Made by a program: the position numbers and the translations under genes. The notes beneath the pieces were generated by a model. That model searched no databases. It was not told where the DNA came from and saw nothing but the letters and a program-made list of their open reading frames with translations. From an uncultured Clostridia bacterium (lineage in GTDB: Bacteria > Bacillota > Clostridia > Peptostreptococcales > Anaerovoracaceae), in assembly GCA_934281605.1 (NCBI GenBank), contig CAKQXD010000009.1, positions 1 through 64,000 on the forward strand: a DNA stretch of 64,000 bases, read 5' to 3'. Shown piece after piece: positions 1-8,430 of the stretch; within the stretch, counting starts at the first letter, position 1; each line of letters begins with the position of its first letter.

Positions 1-104
1 TTTTTCTATCTTTTTTTCTCTTTTTTTGCTCACCCTTTTCTACCCCTGCAGCTATGCCCTTTTCAGCCGTTTTTTGTTTTTTCAGAATGCTTTTTGAGCA
101 AAAA

Positions 105-1259
105 TCAGACAGTCTTTTGTGGCCGAAAAAGACCGAATAAAAAGTACAAAATAAGTCCCGTCAAATTAAACAAGCTGAAAAACAGATACACGCCTTTTGC
201 ACCGAAATGATCCAGCAGGATCCCGCCGAAGAACTGACAGCAGATGGTACTGAGATTGCTCCCTATAATGTAATAGGTCGAAATCGCCAGACTCCTGATA
301 CCCTCCGGCGCCAGCTTTGCCGCATAACGGACCAGCTCGATCAAAAGAATGCCGTTGACAGCCCCCTGGCTGAAAGAGAGAACCAACAGCATCCACCACG
401 GAACGCCCAGACCGAAAATAAAGAAGCGCACCACGGAAATCCCCAGGGAAATGGCCGTCAGTTTTTCCATGGTAAGCCTGCGGGAAAGCCGCTCGCACCA
501 CGCCATAAACGGGAACTCGCTGCCCACCATTAGAAGCATTGCCGTACCCACTCCTGCGATGGTGCCTCCACCGTCCATATATAAGAAACTGAAATAGGTA
601 TTATTGGCTACATTTGTGCCGCCCCAGAAGAAGGCGCACAGGATCAGTCTGCGCAGCGGTTTTACTTTAAAAACTTCCAGATAACCACGCAGACTTCCCG
701 CTTCATTGTGACTCCGCTGCCGCGATACTCCCTCGCCTTTTCGAATCCAGAGAATCATCAAAACCGCCATCAGGTAACTGCCGCTGTAGATGGGAAAAAT
801 CATCGAGAGTCCCAGACTTTCCACAAAAATCCCTGTCAGAAATGTCCCCAGAGCAAAACCCACAGCGCCCCAGGCCCGCAGCCCGCCGAAACCCTGTCCG
901 CTCTCCACCGTGAAGGCGTCACTTAACGACATGATAGGCGCCTGAAAGAAATACATCAGTCCAAACACCAGTAGGAACAACCCGTAAGCATGGATACCGC
1001 TCAGCAGTAAACTAACCAGCGCCGCCGCCCCGCATAGAAATATCAGGATTTCGTGTTTTTTTAGACTCCTGCTGTACTGCCCGCCCCAGAAGGCCGACGC
1101 AAAGATGGCCACAGCTGTTCCCATGGCCGTAATGGTCCCGATCTGCGTACCGGAAAATCCGATCTGTTTCAGGTACTGACCGATCATAGGCGTCAAAGCC
1201 CCGATGGACATATAGGTAAAATGATACATGGCGGCATACCGCCCATATATATGTTTCAA
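105..1259 (-). CDS. MFS transporter (LacY/PPP-like permease)
   Basis: A polytopic membrane protein of 384 residues with about 12 hydrophobic segments, resembling the MFS_1-like group that includes nucleoside/H+ and phenylpropionate-type permeases. It should move a small solute across the cytoplasmic membrane, but the substrate cannot be read from sequence. I start it at a TTG (1259-1257) because an excellent ribosome site, GAAAGGAGA, lies 7 bases upstream at 1267-1275; the first in-frame ATG further upstream (1304) has no ribosome site and would place that site inside the gene. The protein then begins MKHIYGRYAAMYHF. A sigma-A type promoter lies at 1326-1354. It is divergent from the DUF421 gene. 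Family seen with good confidence; substrate unknown. Confidence 0.85.
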   Translation of the reverse strand: MKHIYGRYAAMYHFTYMSIGALTPMIGQYLKQIGFSGTQIGTITAMGTAVAIFASAFWGGQYSRSLKKHEILIFLCGAAALVSLLLSGIHAYGLFLLVFGLMYFFQAPIMSLSDAFTVESGQGFGGLRAWGAVGFALGTFLTGIFVESLGLSMIFPIYSGSYLMAVLMILWIRKGEGVSRQRSHNEAGSLRGYLEVFKVKPLRRLILCAFFWGGTNVANNTYFSFLYMDGGGTIAGVGTAMLLMVGSEFPFMAWCERLSRRLTMEKLTAISLGISVVRFFIFGLGVPWWMLLVLSFSQGAVNGILLIELVRYAAKLAPEGIRSLAISTYYIIGSNLSTICCQFFGGILLDHFGAKGVYLFFSLFNLTGLILYFLFGLFRPQKTV

Positions 1260-1325
1260 AAAAAAATCTCCTTTCGACGTGTCCGGCGTGCTCCCAGCTC
1301 CCACACGAATAATTCACTGCATTTC

Positions 1326-1354
1326 AGTATAGCAAATTCCTTTTTCGGAAACAA
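1326..1354 (-). promoter_or_regulatory. Predicted sigma-A promoter of the MFS gene
   Basis: Reading the minus strand, TTGTTT (1354-1349), a 17-base spacer and TATACT (1331-1326) precede the TTG-start MFS gene by about 65 bases. The -10 box is good (5 of 6) and the -35 box is only half-matched. Confidence 0.5.
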
Positions 1355-1394
1355 TAATCCTTATCAAGTCCAACGAAACTGGAGGTGCTCCCGC

Positions 1395-2099
1395 ATGCTT
1401 ATCATCCTGATCCGCACGATCGTGCTCTATTTTATCATCCTCTTCGTCATGCGCGTCATGGGAAAGGCCGAACTGTCGAAAATGTCGCCCTTTCAGATGA
1501 TCGTGTCCTTTATGATCGCCGAGCTTGCAGCCATGCCCATCGAATCCCCGGAAATCTCCATGATCAGCGGGGTCACAGCCATCTTCACTCTACTGTTTCT
1601 CCAGGTGCTTATTTCATTCCTGTCCATAAAAAGCGACCGGATGAAAAACCTTTTTAGCGGTTCTCCCAGCCTTTTGATCGACAAAGGCCAGATCAATAAA
1701 AAAGAGATGAAACGACTGCGGCTCACCCTCAGCGATCTGCTGGAAGCCCTTCGTATTGGAAACTGCCCCTCCCTCTCCTCGGTGGAGTATGCGGTCATGG
1801 AGTCCAACGGGAACCTCTCCATCATACAGAAAGCCGATGACAAGCCCCTGACCCCGAAGGATCTTTCCATCGCAAAATCTGCTGAATCCCTGCCTCTGGT
1901 CCTTATAAGCGACGGCAGTTTTTATCCGAAAAATCTCAAAGCCTCCGGCTGGACCGAGCAGCAGCTGGACAGCGAACTTCTGACCTGTGGTGTCACAAAC
2001 CGCCGCGACGTGTTCTTTGCATTCTGCGATGAACAGCGCAAACTTCACGTATTCCTGCCGGATGAACAGAACGTATTTGCCAGGGAGGTGAGCCAATGA
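1395..2099 (+). CDS. DUF421 / YetF-family membrane protein
   Basis: A 234-residue protein with three N-terminal membrane helices (about residues 1-75) followed by a soluble domain typical of the YetF/DUF421 family found in many Bacillota, some of which are spore- or stress-related; the biochemical role is unknown. The conserved stretch around VMRVMGKAELSKMSPFQMI is at residues 17-35. The start is the ATG at 1395, 7 bases after GGAGGTG; the frame is open further upstream but lacks a ribosome site. Its stop overlaps the start of the next gene (ATGA), so the two are co-translated. In other Bacillota DUF421 and DUF4363 genes are habitual neighbours, which supports both calls. Confidence 0.88.
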   Translation: MLIILIRTIVLYFIILFVMRVMGKAELSKMSPFQMIVSFMIAELAAMPIESPEISMISGVTAIFTLLFLQVLISFLSIKSDRMKNLFSGSPSLLIDKGQINKKEMKRLRLTLSDLLEALRIGNCPSLSSVEYAVMESNGNLSIIQKADDKPLTPKDLSIAKSAESLPLVLISDGSFYPKNLKASGWTEQQLDSELLTCGVTNRRDVFFAFCDEQRKLHVFLPDEQNVFAREVSQ

Positions 2100-2479
2100 A
2101 AGATCTGCTGCTTTCCGTGTGCTGCATGCTCGTTCTGCTGATCCCATGGGAACTTTACAGCGTTTATACCACCCATACGATCCAGGATTGCAGCAATACG
2201 ATCGGCGCCGAGCTTCTTCCCGCCATTACAGAAAACGACTGGGAAAACGCAAAAGAGAGCTTCGAAAGCATATCAAACAATTGGGACTCCTATAAAAAAA
2301 TCGCCGTCTACTTTCTCAGCACCGATGCGCTTAACGAAGTAGACAGCACAATTTGCAAAGCCTATTACTATGTTCAGATGGAGGACGATTCCAATGCCTC
2401 CGGCGAAGTGTCATCCCTCCAGTACCAGCTCCGGTATCTGGGCGAGAATCAGAATCCTACCCTGGCCAATATCCTGTAG
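2096..2479 (+). CDS. DUF4363 family protein
   Basis: A 127-residue protein with one N-terminal hydrophobic segment (about residues 3-20; it could be a signal anchor) and an acidic helical remainder. It matches the DUF4363 type of small protein encoded directly after YetF/DUF421 genes; no activity is known. The 4-base ATGA overlap with the upstream gene indicates translational coupling and a joint function at the membrane. A 12-bp hairpin follows immediately after the stop codon. Confidence 0.8.
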   Translation: MKDLLLSVCCMLVLLIPWELYSVYTTHTIQDCSNTIGAELLPAITENDWENAKESFESISNNWDSYKKIAVYFLSTDALNEVDSTICKAYYYVQMEDDSNASGEVSSLQYQLRYLGENQNPTLANIL

Positions 2480-2522
2480 TTTTCTGCAAAGACTGTTCCG
2501 CGGCCGGAGGCTTTGCAGAAAA
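2480..2522. repeat. Inverted pair of the octamer word forming an intergenic hairpin
   Basis: A perfect 12-bp stem, TTTTCTGCAAAG at 2480-2491 pairing with CTTTGCAGAAAA at 2511-2522, with a 19-base G+C-rich loop. It sits between two convergent genes (DUF4363 and capA). It has no uridine tract on either strand, so it may be a weak bidirectional terminator. Both arms contain the genome-wide over-represented word CTTTGCAG. Confidence 0.7.
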
Positions 2523-2572
2523 GAGGGCATTGTCGCGCCCGGAAAATTCAGAACATCCGTAAGTAAACTCTC

Positions 2573-3835
2573 TTAGAATCCATACGCCTCATTGACCTTC
2601 TTGACGCCATCGCCGATGATCTTGTAGGTTCGGTCATAGGACGCCTGCACCTGAGACTTGATCCCCTTGATGCCGGTCGTTTCCTCTACGGTAGCAGGAT
2701 CGTCCGCCGGGATGATGGAGTATACCGGTCCTCCGGTCTTGTATACCCACGTCGGAATGTATTTGACGCCGGTAAGGGCTGCTTTGCCCTTGGAATCTCT
2801 CGTTATAGTCAGATCGATGATCAGCCCGTCTTCCGTGTTGCCTGTGGAGAGATTCATGATTTCCCGGCGCTGATTGGAAAGCTGGTTGCCCACAGAGAAC
2901 GCACAGAACATCTTGTGCTTGCCGTCCTCGCTGGTAAATACGTCAACAGGCTGCACCACATGAGGGTGCCCGCCGACGATGGCGTCTACGCCCATGTCAC
3001 AGAGCTTCTGGGCAATATCCCGCTGCCATCCAGTCTCCTGCAGCTGATATTCATTACCCCAGTGAGGGTATGCGATCACAAATTCCGCCCCGTCTTTCTT
3101 CATATCGGAGAGGATGTCCTCCATTTCTGTATAGAAGCTGTCCAGATCATTGGGATCGAAGGAGTTGAGCAGTGGAGCTACACTTGGATCCAGCGGGTTT
3201 CCGTTGATTCCCTTCCGGTCATCCGAACGCGGCGTTTCATATACATAATTGACAAACCCCACTTTTACACCGTCGATTTCCTGCACAAGATATTTCTTTT
3301 CTTCCTCGGAATGTCTGGCTCCTGTATACAGCACACCTTTGTCCTGCAGCAGCTGCGACGTCCTCAAAAATCCGTTGACGCCGCTGTCATAAATATGGTT
3401 GTTGGCGAGGAGCATCAGATCTACGCCGCTGGAAGTCAGGGAATCCACCAGGGAATCCGGCGATTTGAACATCGGATAACCGGAATATCCCACGTCTTTG
3501 CCCGGCAGAGTCGTTTCCAGATTCAGCACCATGAAGTCGTTGGCTTCATAGTCTTCTTTCACGTTGGAAAAGCAGGAGGTAAAGTCGTAATCCCCATCTT
3601 TCTTATACGTGCTTCCCTTGTAAAACGGACTGTGGATGATCACATCCCCCGCATTGCCGATGGTGATAGTCTTTTCCTCTACCTTCTGCTGTGCCGACGC
3701 CGGAACAGCATCCTTTGCAGATAAAAAGTGAAAGGCTGCAAAGCCGCCGACACCAAGTACAAGAACGCAGCATGCCAGTACGGCGACTGCCCGCTGCAGG
3801 TTTCTATTCTTTTTTTTAACGTTCGTACTTCTCAT
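2573..3835 (-). CDS. CapA family protein (poly-gamma-glutamate synthesis type)
   Basis: A 420-residue secreted or membrane-anchored protein with the CapA fold, a metallophosphatase-like domain. An N-terminal membrane segment (about residues 15-37) follows a basic KKKNRN stretch, so the catalytic part is outside the cell. Visible family motifs are GNAGDVIIHSPF, NLETTLPG, LANNHIYDSG and GGHPHV, whose Asp, Asn and His residues are the usual metal ligands. CapA proteins act in poly-gamma-glutamate capsule export or anchoring, but no capBC genes are near, so the substrate here may differ. The start is the ATG at 3835, behind GAGGG at a 6-7 base distance; an upstream in-frame ATG lacks a site. Confidence 0.85.
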   Translation of the reverse strand: MRSTNVKKKNRNLQRAVAVLACCVLVLGVGGFAAFHFLSAKDAVPASAQQKVEEKTITIGNAGDVIIHSPFYKGSTYKKDGDYDFTSCFSNVKEDYEANDFMVLNLETTLPGKDVGYSGYPMFKSPDSLVDSLTSSGVDLMLLANNHIYDSGVNGFLRTSQLLQDKGVLYTGARHSEEEKKYLVQEIDGVKVGFVNYVYETPRSDDRKGINGNPLDPSVAPLLNSFDPNDLDSFYTEMEDILSDMKKDGAEFVIAYPHWGNEYQLQETGWQRDIAQKLCDMGVDAIVGGHPHVVQPVDVFTSEDGKHKMFCAFSVGNQLSNQRREIMNLSTGNTEDGLIIDLTITRDSKGKAALTGVKYIPTWVYKTGGPVYSIIPADDPATVEETTGIKGIKSQVQASYDRTYKIIGDGVKKVNEAYGF

Positions 3836-3920
3836 ATGGTTTCCCTCGTTCATTTCTGTAAGCAGCTTGTCCTGCTGATTTTGTCTTATGGATAGTCTAC
3901 CTGTATCTTCTGCAAAAAGC

Positions 3921-3963
3921 AAGAAAAGCTTTGCAGAAGACCTGTTTGTCCTCTGCAAAGCTT
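3921..3963 (-). terminator. Terminator after rqcP-like gene, built from the octamer word
   Basis: AAGCTTTGCAGA (3926-3937) pairs perfectly with TCTGCAAAGCTT (3952-3963) around a 14-base loop. On the minus strand the stem is followed by a T-rich run (TTTTCTTGCTTTTT), as expected for a rho-independent terminator of the gene ending at 3985. Both arms are copies of the over-represented octamer. Confidence 0.7.
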
Positions 3964-3984
3964 ACTGCCCTCACGGGTTTTCTT

Positions 3985-4227
3985 CTATTCGATGACGCGA
4001 TACATTTTTACCGCATCTTCCTTTCTGCAGGATTCCAGAAGCGCTACGACTTCTACCCGCAGGCTGCCGTTGCCAAACTGGACGAAGATCTGATCTCCCT
4101 CCTGCACTTCGGCGCCTGGTTTGGCTACTTTATCGTTGAGCATGATCCTGCCCTGCTCGCAGGCTTCTTTCGCTACAGTCCTGCGCTTGATGATTCTGGA
4201 ATTCTTTAGGAATTTGTCGATTCTCAT
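3985..4227 (-). CDS. rqcP: S4-domain RNA-binding protein (RqcP/YabO-like)
   Basis: An 80-residue protein that is essentially one S4 RNA-binding domain: MRIDKFLKNSRIIKRRTVAK at the N-terminus and GRIMLNDKVAKPGAEVQEGD in the middle. Such RqcP/Hsp15-like proteins bind the 50S subunit and peptidyl-tRNA and help RqcH add alanine tails to stalled nascent chains. The start codon overlaps the stop of the upstream flavin-protein gene by one base (TAATG), so the two are coupled. It is not next to spoIIE or yabP/Q as in Bacillus, so the symbol rests on the domain alone; a generic S4 protein is the alternative. Confidence 0.82.
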   Translation of the reverse strand: MRIDKFLKNSRIIKRRTVAKEACEQGRIMLNDKVAKPGAEVQEGDQIFVQFGNGSLRVEVVALLESCRKEDAVKMYRVIE

Positions 4228-4697
4228 TATTTTGATGCCTTTCCGGTCATATGATCAATTTCAAATTTTAACATGCTGATATCGTCGATGGCCGCATTGA
4301 TATACTTGATGCCTTCTTCATGAAAATCCGGGCTGAGTTTTTCTGCCAGCGCTTCGATGGACGCGCGCTTTTCCGCCGGATCCTCCACTACGCTCACTGT
4401 TCCGAAGATAGTAACGGAACGGTAGGTGGTCGCAAACTTCTCAGGGATCAGGTTTACCGAATCCACTACGCTGAAGCACGCTTTATTGTTTGCTGCGATA
4501 TTTTCCATCTTGTGACCTGCATTTTTCGCACAGTGAAAATACAGTGTGCCGTCTTTATAGACAAAGTTCAGCGGCGTGATGTACGGTGTGCCGTCTGCGC
4601 TGATGGTTGCCAGGGAGCCATATTCCGCTTCCTGCAAAGCCTTCTCACACTCTTCCCGGGAAATCAGTCTGTCTTTTCTTCTCATTTCTCTTTCCAT
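4227..4697 (-). CDS. Pyridoxamine 5'-phosphate oxidase family flavoprotein (NimA-like)
   Basis: A 156-residue single-domain protein of the FMN-binding split-barrel group. Diagnostic stretches are GSLATISADGTPYITPLNFV (about residues 27-46) and YFHCAKNAGHKMENI, the pattern of nitroimidazole-resistance NimA and other PPOX-like reductases. It probably binds FMN or a related flavin in the cytosol; the substrate cannot be predicted. The start is well supported by GGAGGT seven bases before the ATG at 4697. It is the first gene of a two-gene unit with the S4 protein. Confidence 0.85.
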   Translation of the reverse strand: MEREMRRKDRLISREECEKALQEAEYGSLATISADGTPYITPLNFVYKDGTLYFHCAKNAGHKMENIAANNKACFSVVDSVNLIPEKFATTYRSVTIFGTVSVVEDPAEKRASIEALAEKLSPDFHEEGIKYINAAIDDISMLKFEIDHMTGKASK

Positions 4698-4813
4698 ATC
4701 TGTTACCTCCGTATAGCTTGCAATTCCGAACGTTTTCTATAGTATAGCCTGAAATCGGTCCCGGCGTAAGTGCCAATTTCAAGTTTTCGGAAGGAGCCAG
4801 TTTAAGTAAGAGG

Positions 4814-5009
4814 TTGGGCAGGTCATAAGGAAAGTGTGCAAGACGGAATCTTCGATTCCTTTGCACCTAGTTGCCTCTTCGAGGCAACGCTCATCGCAAG
4901 GTGCTTTCCTTGAAACTCAAAAATACGCAGAAGAATTGCATTGCAGCTGAAGCTGCGCAATTCTGGCGTTTGACCTGCGCGCCAAATCAAAGATTTGGGC
5001 AGGTCATAA
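4814..5009. repeat. Hairpin-rich intergenic element flanked by a 15-bp direct repeat
   Basis: The 345-base gap between HU and the flavoprotein holds no gene. TTGGGCAGGTCATAA occurs at 4814-4828 and again at 4995-5009. Between them lie an outer stem AAGGAAA/TTTCCTT (about 4827-4911), GGAATC-ttc-GATTCC, GTTGCCTC-ttc-GAGGCAAC, GAATTGC/GCAATTC with an inner GCAGC/GCTGC, and TGACCTGC/GCAGGTCA enclosing CAAATC-aaa-GATTTG. On the minus strand two of the loops are GAA closed by C-G, an unusually stable DNA hairpin. It could be a mobile repeat or a structured RNA; no promoter is evident. Confidence 0.6.
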
Positions 5010-5032
5010 AAAAAGGGCAGCTGCGCTGCCCC
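5008..5032 (-). terminator. Rho-independent terminator of the HU gene
   Basis: On the minus strand GGGCAGC-gca-GCTGCCC is followed directly by seven T residues, 11 bases after the HU stop codon. Confidence 0.85.
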
Positions 5033-5042
5033 GGAATTTCAT

Positions 5043-5321
5043 TTATTTGTTTACAGCATCCTTTAATGCCTTGCCTGCCTTGAATACTGGAGCCTTAGAA
5101 GCATCGATCTTGATCACTTCACCCGGTTTTCTAGGATTTCTTCCCTGTCTTGCTTTTCTCTGACGAACTTCAAAAGTTCCAAATCCGATCAGCTGTACTT
5201 TTTCTTCCTTAACCAGTGCACTTTCTACGCTGGATACGAAAGCGTTAACAGCCAGTTCTGCATCCTTCTTAGTGAAACCAGTTTTTTCTGCTACTGCAGC
5301 TACTAATTCAGCCTTATTCAT
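5043..5321 (-). CDS. hup: HU family DNA-binding protein
   Basis: A 92-residue HU/IHF protein, the main nucleoid-bending protein of Bacillota. It starts [15 protein letters not shown] and carries the arm motif [18 protein letters not shown] that inserts into the minor groove. I use the ATG at 5321, 7 bases after AAGGAGGA; a TTG immediately before it (5324) is in frame but gives a non-canonical N-terminus. Expressed alone, with its own terminator at 5008-5032. Confidence 0.95.
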   Translation of the reverse strand: MNKAELVAAVAEKTGFTKKDAELAVNAFVSSVESALVKEEKVQLIGFGTFEVRQRKARQGRNPRKPGEVIKIDASKAPVFKAGKALKDAVNK

Positions 5322-5499
5322 CAATAAATCCTCCTTAAAAATAATAACGAGTAGTTTCTACTACCGTTTTTATAACAAGTCCAATGTCAGGTGAATCACC
5401 TTCGTGCACTATTGTCCCATTTTTCAACGGTTTTGTCAAGTTACATTTCTCTCAAATCCGTATTTTTTTCAAGGGTTTTCTGACAAAATCGTCACACTT

Positions 5500-7128
5500 T
5501 TACCACAATTTCAGGCGATCACAAATCGAGATCAATTTCTCACCCTGAGGCAAATGAGACATTTCTGCCCTCCGAATCGTCCCAGTACGCAGAATCATGA
5601 GTCCATATACCAGAATCGCCACAGCCACCGCTCCCAGACATGCGATGCTGTTATGCCCGGTCCACCGAACAAAAAGAGTATATGAAACTACAGCTGTCAC
5701 TCCCATGATTGCGGAGCATATCACCGGTTTAAAAAAAGTCTGAACTACCTGCAGTCTAAGTCCCGTCGCCTGCCGCAGCGCTCTCACATCCAGCGCAGCC
5801 GCGATCAGGTACGCCGCTGCATTCCCCAGCGCCGCGCCCTTGATATTGACAGCAGGCACCGCCGTCAAACTCCACGTGAGGACGAACTTGACCGCCACAC
5901 CGATCAGCAGATTCCTTACCGGAACCATCTGTCTGCCGATCCCCTGCAGCGCTCCGGTGGAAACCTGGACAACGGCCAGCGCGAAAAATCCCAGCCCCAG
6001 AAGCTGCAGACACGGGGCTGCATGGATGGCACTGGCCTTCTGGGTTGGATACAGCAGAAGTAAGATCGGCTGCGCCAGAGCGATCAAACCAGCTGCACAA
6101 GGTGTCCCCAGGATCATAGCGATCCGATAGCCCATCCCCAGCGTCTCCTGTAGCTGATAAACGTCCTTCTTCTGCTTTGCAGCAGCTGCCAGAGGCACCA
6201 GACTTACCACCACCGACTGAATCAAAATCTGCGGAAATCCGATCAAAGGCGCAGCGAAACCCGTCAGCTGCCCGTACAGATCTTCCGCAACTTCCTTCTC
6301 CCATCCGGAAGCCTGCAGCCGTGCTGCCACCACCCCCGCGTCGATCAGCCCCACGATCGGCATGATGGCAGCCCCCAGCGTGATAGGCAGAGCGACAGCC
6401 AGGATCCTCTTCAAAATCAAAAAAGAAGAACTGCACCGCGGGGTCCGGTCGCGCCTGATGCGCTCCTTCAGCTGCCGCCGTGCAGTCAAATATAACATTC
6501 CTATAGCCAAAAGCCCTCCCAGACCGCCGGCAGCCGCCCCGAAGCAGCCGCCGGCCGCGCCCCTCTGCTGCCACGTAAACCCGTTGAAGATCCACGCGTT
6601 GTCCTTCAGAAACATGGCCAGCGCCAGTCCTGCCGCCACGCGAAAGATCTGCTCCGTGATCTGAGAAACAGCTGTAGGAACCATATTGTTCATTCCCTGA
6701 AAATAACCGCGGTAAGAAGCCACCAGCGGCACCAAAAGCAGTGCCGGAGCCATGGCCCTCATCGAAAGCGATGCTCCCGGAACGTGGAAGAGCTCCGAGA
6801 TCTCCTCCGCATATAAAAACACGATGCCGAACCCGAGCATTCCCGTCACCAGCATCAGCAGCCGAGACAGCTGGAACACCCGATCCGCCTCTGCATACCG
6901 CCCTGCAGCATGGCGTTCCGAAACCATCTTCGAAACAGCGACCGGAACACCTGCCGTCGAAAACACCAGCAAAACGTTGTAGAGAGAATAGGCCGGTGCA
7001 TAATTGGCCATGCCTACTGCACCGATCATATTTGCCAGAGGGATCCGGAAGAACGCCCCCAGAAACTTGACAAACAGCCCAGCCGCCGCCAGCACGGCAG
7101 TTCCCTTTACAAGCGATGTTTTGGTCAT
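5500..7128 (-). CDS. MOP-superfamily flippase (SpoVB/YtgP-like polysaccharide biosynthesis protein)
   Basis: A 542-residue integral membrane protein with about 14 hydrophobic segments, beginning MTKTSLVKGTAVLAAAGLFV. The stretch GAFFRIPLANMIGAVGMANY is typical of the SpoVB/YtgP/Wzx branch of the MOP flippases, which turn over lipid-linked peptidoglycan or polysaccharide precursors. In spore formers SpoVB acts in cortex synthesis, while YtgP (a MurJ-type protein) acts in vegetative walls; sequence alone does not decide. It is the last gene of an operon with the amidohydrolase (3-base gap) and cardiolipin synthase, consistent with an envelope role. Confidence 0.85.
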   Translation of the reverse strand: MTKTSLVKGTAVLAAAGLFVKFLGAFFRIPLANMIGAVGMANYAPAYSLYNVLLVFSTAGVPVAVSKMVSERHAAGRYAEADRVFQLSRLLMLVTGMLGFGIVFLYAEEISELFHVPGASLSMRAMAPALLLVPLVASYRGYFQGMNNMVPTAVSQITEQIFRVAAGLALAMFLKDNAWIFNGFTWQQRGAAGGCFGAAAGGLGGLLAIGMLYLTARRQLKERIRRDRTPRCSSSFLILKRILAVALPITLGAAIMPIVGLIDAGVVAARLQASGWEKEVAEDLYGQLTGFAAPLIGFPQILIQSVVVSLVPLAAAAKQKKDVYQLQETLGMGYRIAMILGTPCAAGLIALAQPILLLLYPTQKASAIHAAPCLQLLGLGFFALAVVQVSTGALQGIGRQMVPVRNLLIGVAVKFVLTWSLTAVPAVNIKGAALGNAAAYLIAAALDVRALRQATGLRLQVVQTFFKPVICSAIMGVTAVVSYTLFVRWTGHNSIACLGAVAVAILVYGLMILRTGTIRRAEMSHLPQGEKLISICDRLKLW

Positions 7129-7131
7129 AGA

Positions 7132-8418
7132 TCACAGTCTCCCAAGAATATTTTTCGTAGCGGTCACCGCTTCAAACAGCACCCGCTCAATATCTATTGT
7201 ACAGTAATCACCGTTTTCATATACCACTTTTCCGTCGATCATAGTCATTAAAATATCACTGCCCGATGCAGAGTACACGATATTATTGGTCATATTGTGA
7301 ACCGGATGCATATTCGGCACAGAAAGATCCATGACGATCACATCCGCCCGGTTGCCGGCCTTGATCGCTCCACAGTCATATCTTCCCTGGGATCTCGCAC
7401 CACCCTGTGTCGCTGCACGAATCACCTCTTCCGGAGTCACTGCCGTCGGATCATCGGCCGCGATCTTGCCGCCGATAGCCATCAGCTTCATTTCTTCGAT
7501 GAAGTTGAGACTGTTGTTGCTGGCCACACTATCCGTGCCAATGGCTACCTGCACGCCTTCTCTCAGCAGTCGCCCTCCGTTACAGATGCCGCTGTCCAGC
7601 TTCATGTTGCTTACCGGATTGATTGCTACCGTCACACCTTTGCGGCGGAAAATCTCCAGATCTTCCTCTGTCGCATGAACGCAGTGTGCCGCTACCGCCG
7701 GCACATCGAAGATACCCGTTTCCTCCAGATAAGCCGCAGGAGTCTTTCCATGACGTGCGATACACTCCTCATGCTCCAGCTTCGTCTCCGATACATGAAC
7801 CTGCATTCTCGTGTCGATCGTTTTTGCGTAATCAGCCAGTGCCCGCGCCGTCGCAGGATTCGATGTGTATTCGGCATGAAGGCTCATGTCTACCAGAATA
7901 CGGCCGTTCTCTGCTCCATTGTAATCTCTGTAAAAATCCTTCGTCTCCTGCATGCTTGCCAGCGTAGCAGGATCCTCTCCCGTCACATTGGCGATGGAGC
8001 GGGCGATGTTCCCCTTGGCTCCACTGTCTGCAAAAGCTTTGGCCATATCGTCGCAGAAGTAATACATATCGCTTGTAGATACGATGCCGAATCGGAAGGA
8101 TTCCGCCAGTGCCAGCATAGTTCCCCAGTAAACAGCACTGCCATCCAGCCTGGCTTCAAACGGGAAGATCTTCTTGTTGAGCCAGTCCTGCAGCTTTAGA
8201 TTTTCTCCATAGCCCCGCATGAGAGTCATCGGAGAATGGGCATGAGCGTTGTAAAACCCGCTCATCAGCAGCTTGCCTCTGCCATCGTATTCCCGTCCCC
8301 AGTCGCCAGCCGGACGCTCTTTGCTGATGGAAACGATTTTCTCATCTTTGACTGCAACATAGCAGTCTTCCTGCAGCTGCAAATTCTCATCGAGTATATT
8401 GATTTGTTTAAAAAGCAT
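7132..8418 (-). CDS. mtaD: Amidohydrolase, 5'-methylthioadenosine/S-adenosylhomocysteine deaminase type
   Basis: A 428-residue metal-dependent hydrolase of the TRZ/ATZ amidohydrolase family. The metal-site motif GFYNAHAHSPMTLMRG is near residue 55, and later motifs are HVSET, HCVH and GTDSVASNNSLNF, the pattern of enzymes that deaminate SAH or MTA. It would feed salvage of S-adenosylmethionine by-products in the cytosol. The ATG at 8418 follows GGAGGAACT. It lies 12 bases after the cardiolipin synthase gene and 3 bases before the flippase, so it is co-transcribed. Other deaminases of the family (guanine, cytosine) are less likely. Confidence 0.82.
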   Translation of the reverse strand: MLFKQINILDENLQLQEDCYVAVKDEKIVSISKERPAGDWGREYDGRGKLLMSGFYNAHAHSPMTLMRGYGENLKLQDWLNKKIFPFEARLDGSAVYWGTMLALAESFRFGIVSTSDMYYFCDDMAKAFADSGAKGNIARSIANVTGEDPATLASMQETKDFYRDYNGAENGRILVDMSLHAEYTSNPATARALADYAKTIDTRMQVHVSETKLEHEECIARHGKTPAAYLEETGIFDVPAVAAHCVHATEEDLEIFRRKGVTVAINPVSNMKLDSGICNGGRLLREGVQVAIGTDSVASNNSLNFIEEMKLMAIGGKIAADDPTAVTPEEVIRAATQGGARSQGRYDCGAIKAGNRADVIVMDLSVPNMHPVHNMTNNIVYSASGSDILMTMIDGKVVYENGDYCTIDIERVLFEAVTATKNILGRL

Positions 8419-8430
8419 AGTTCCTCCTTT

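Noticed and set aside
1..104. Gene or regulator at the left edge
   Set aside because: Only T-rich intergenic sequence downstream of the MFS gene; no start, hairpin with T run or tRNA feature is convincing.
5756..7135. A 459-codon open frame overlapping the flippase gene in another minus-strand frame
   Set aside because: Low-complexity Gly/Arg/Ser-rich translation with no domain; it is the shadow of a G+C-rich membrane-protein gene with clear homology.
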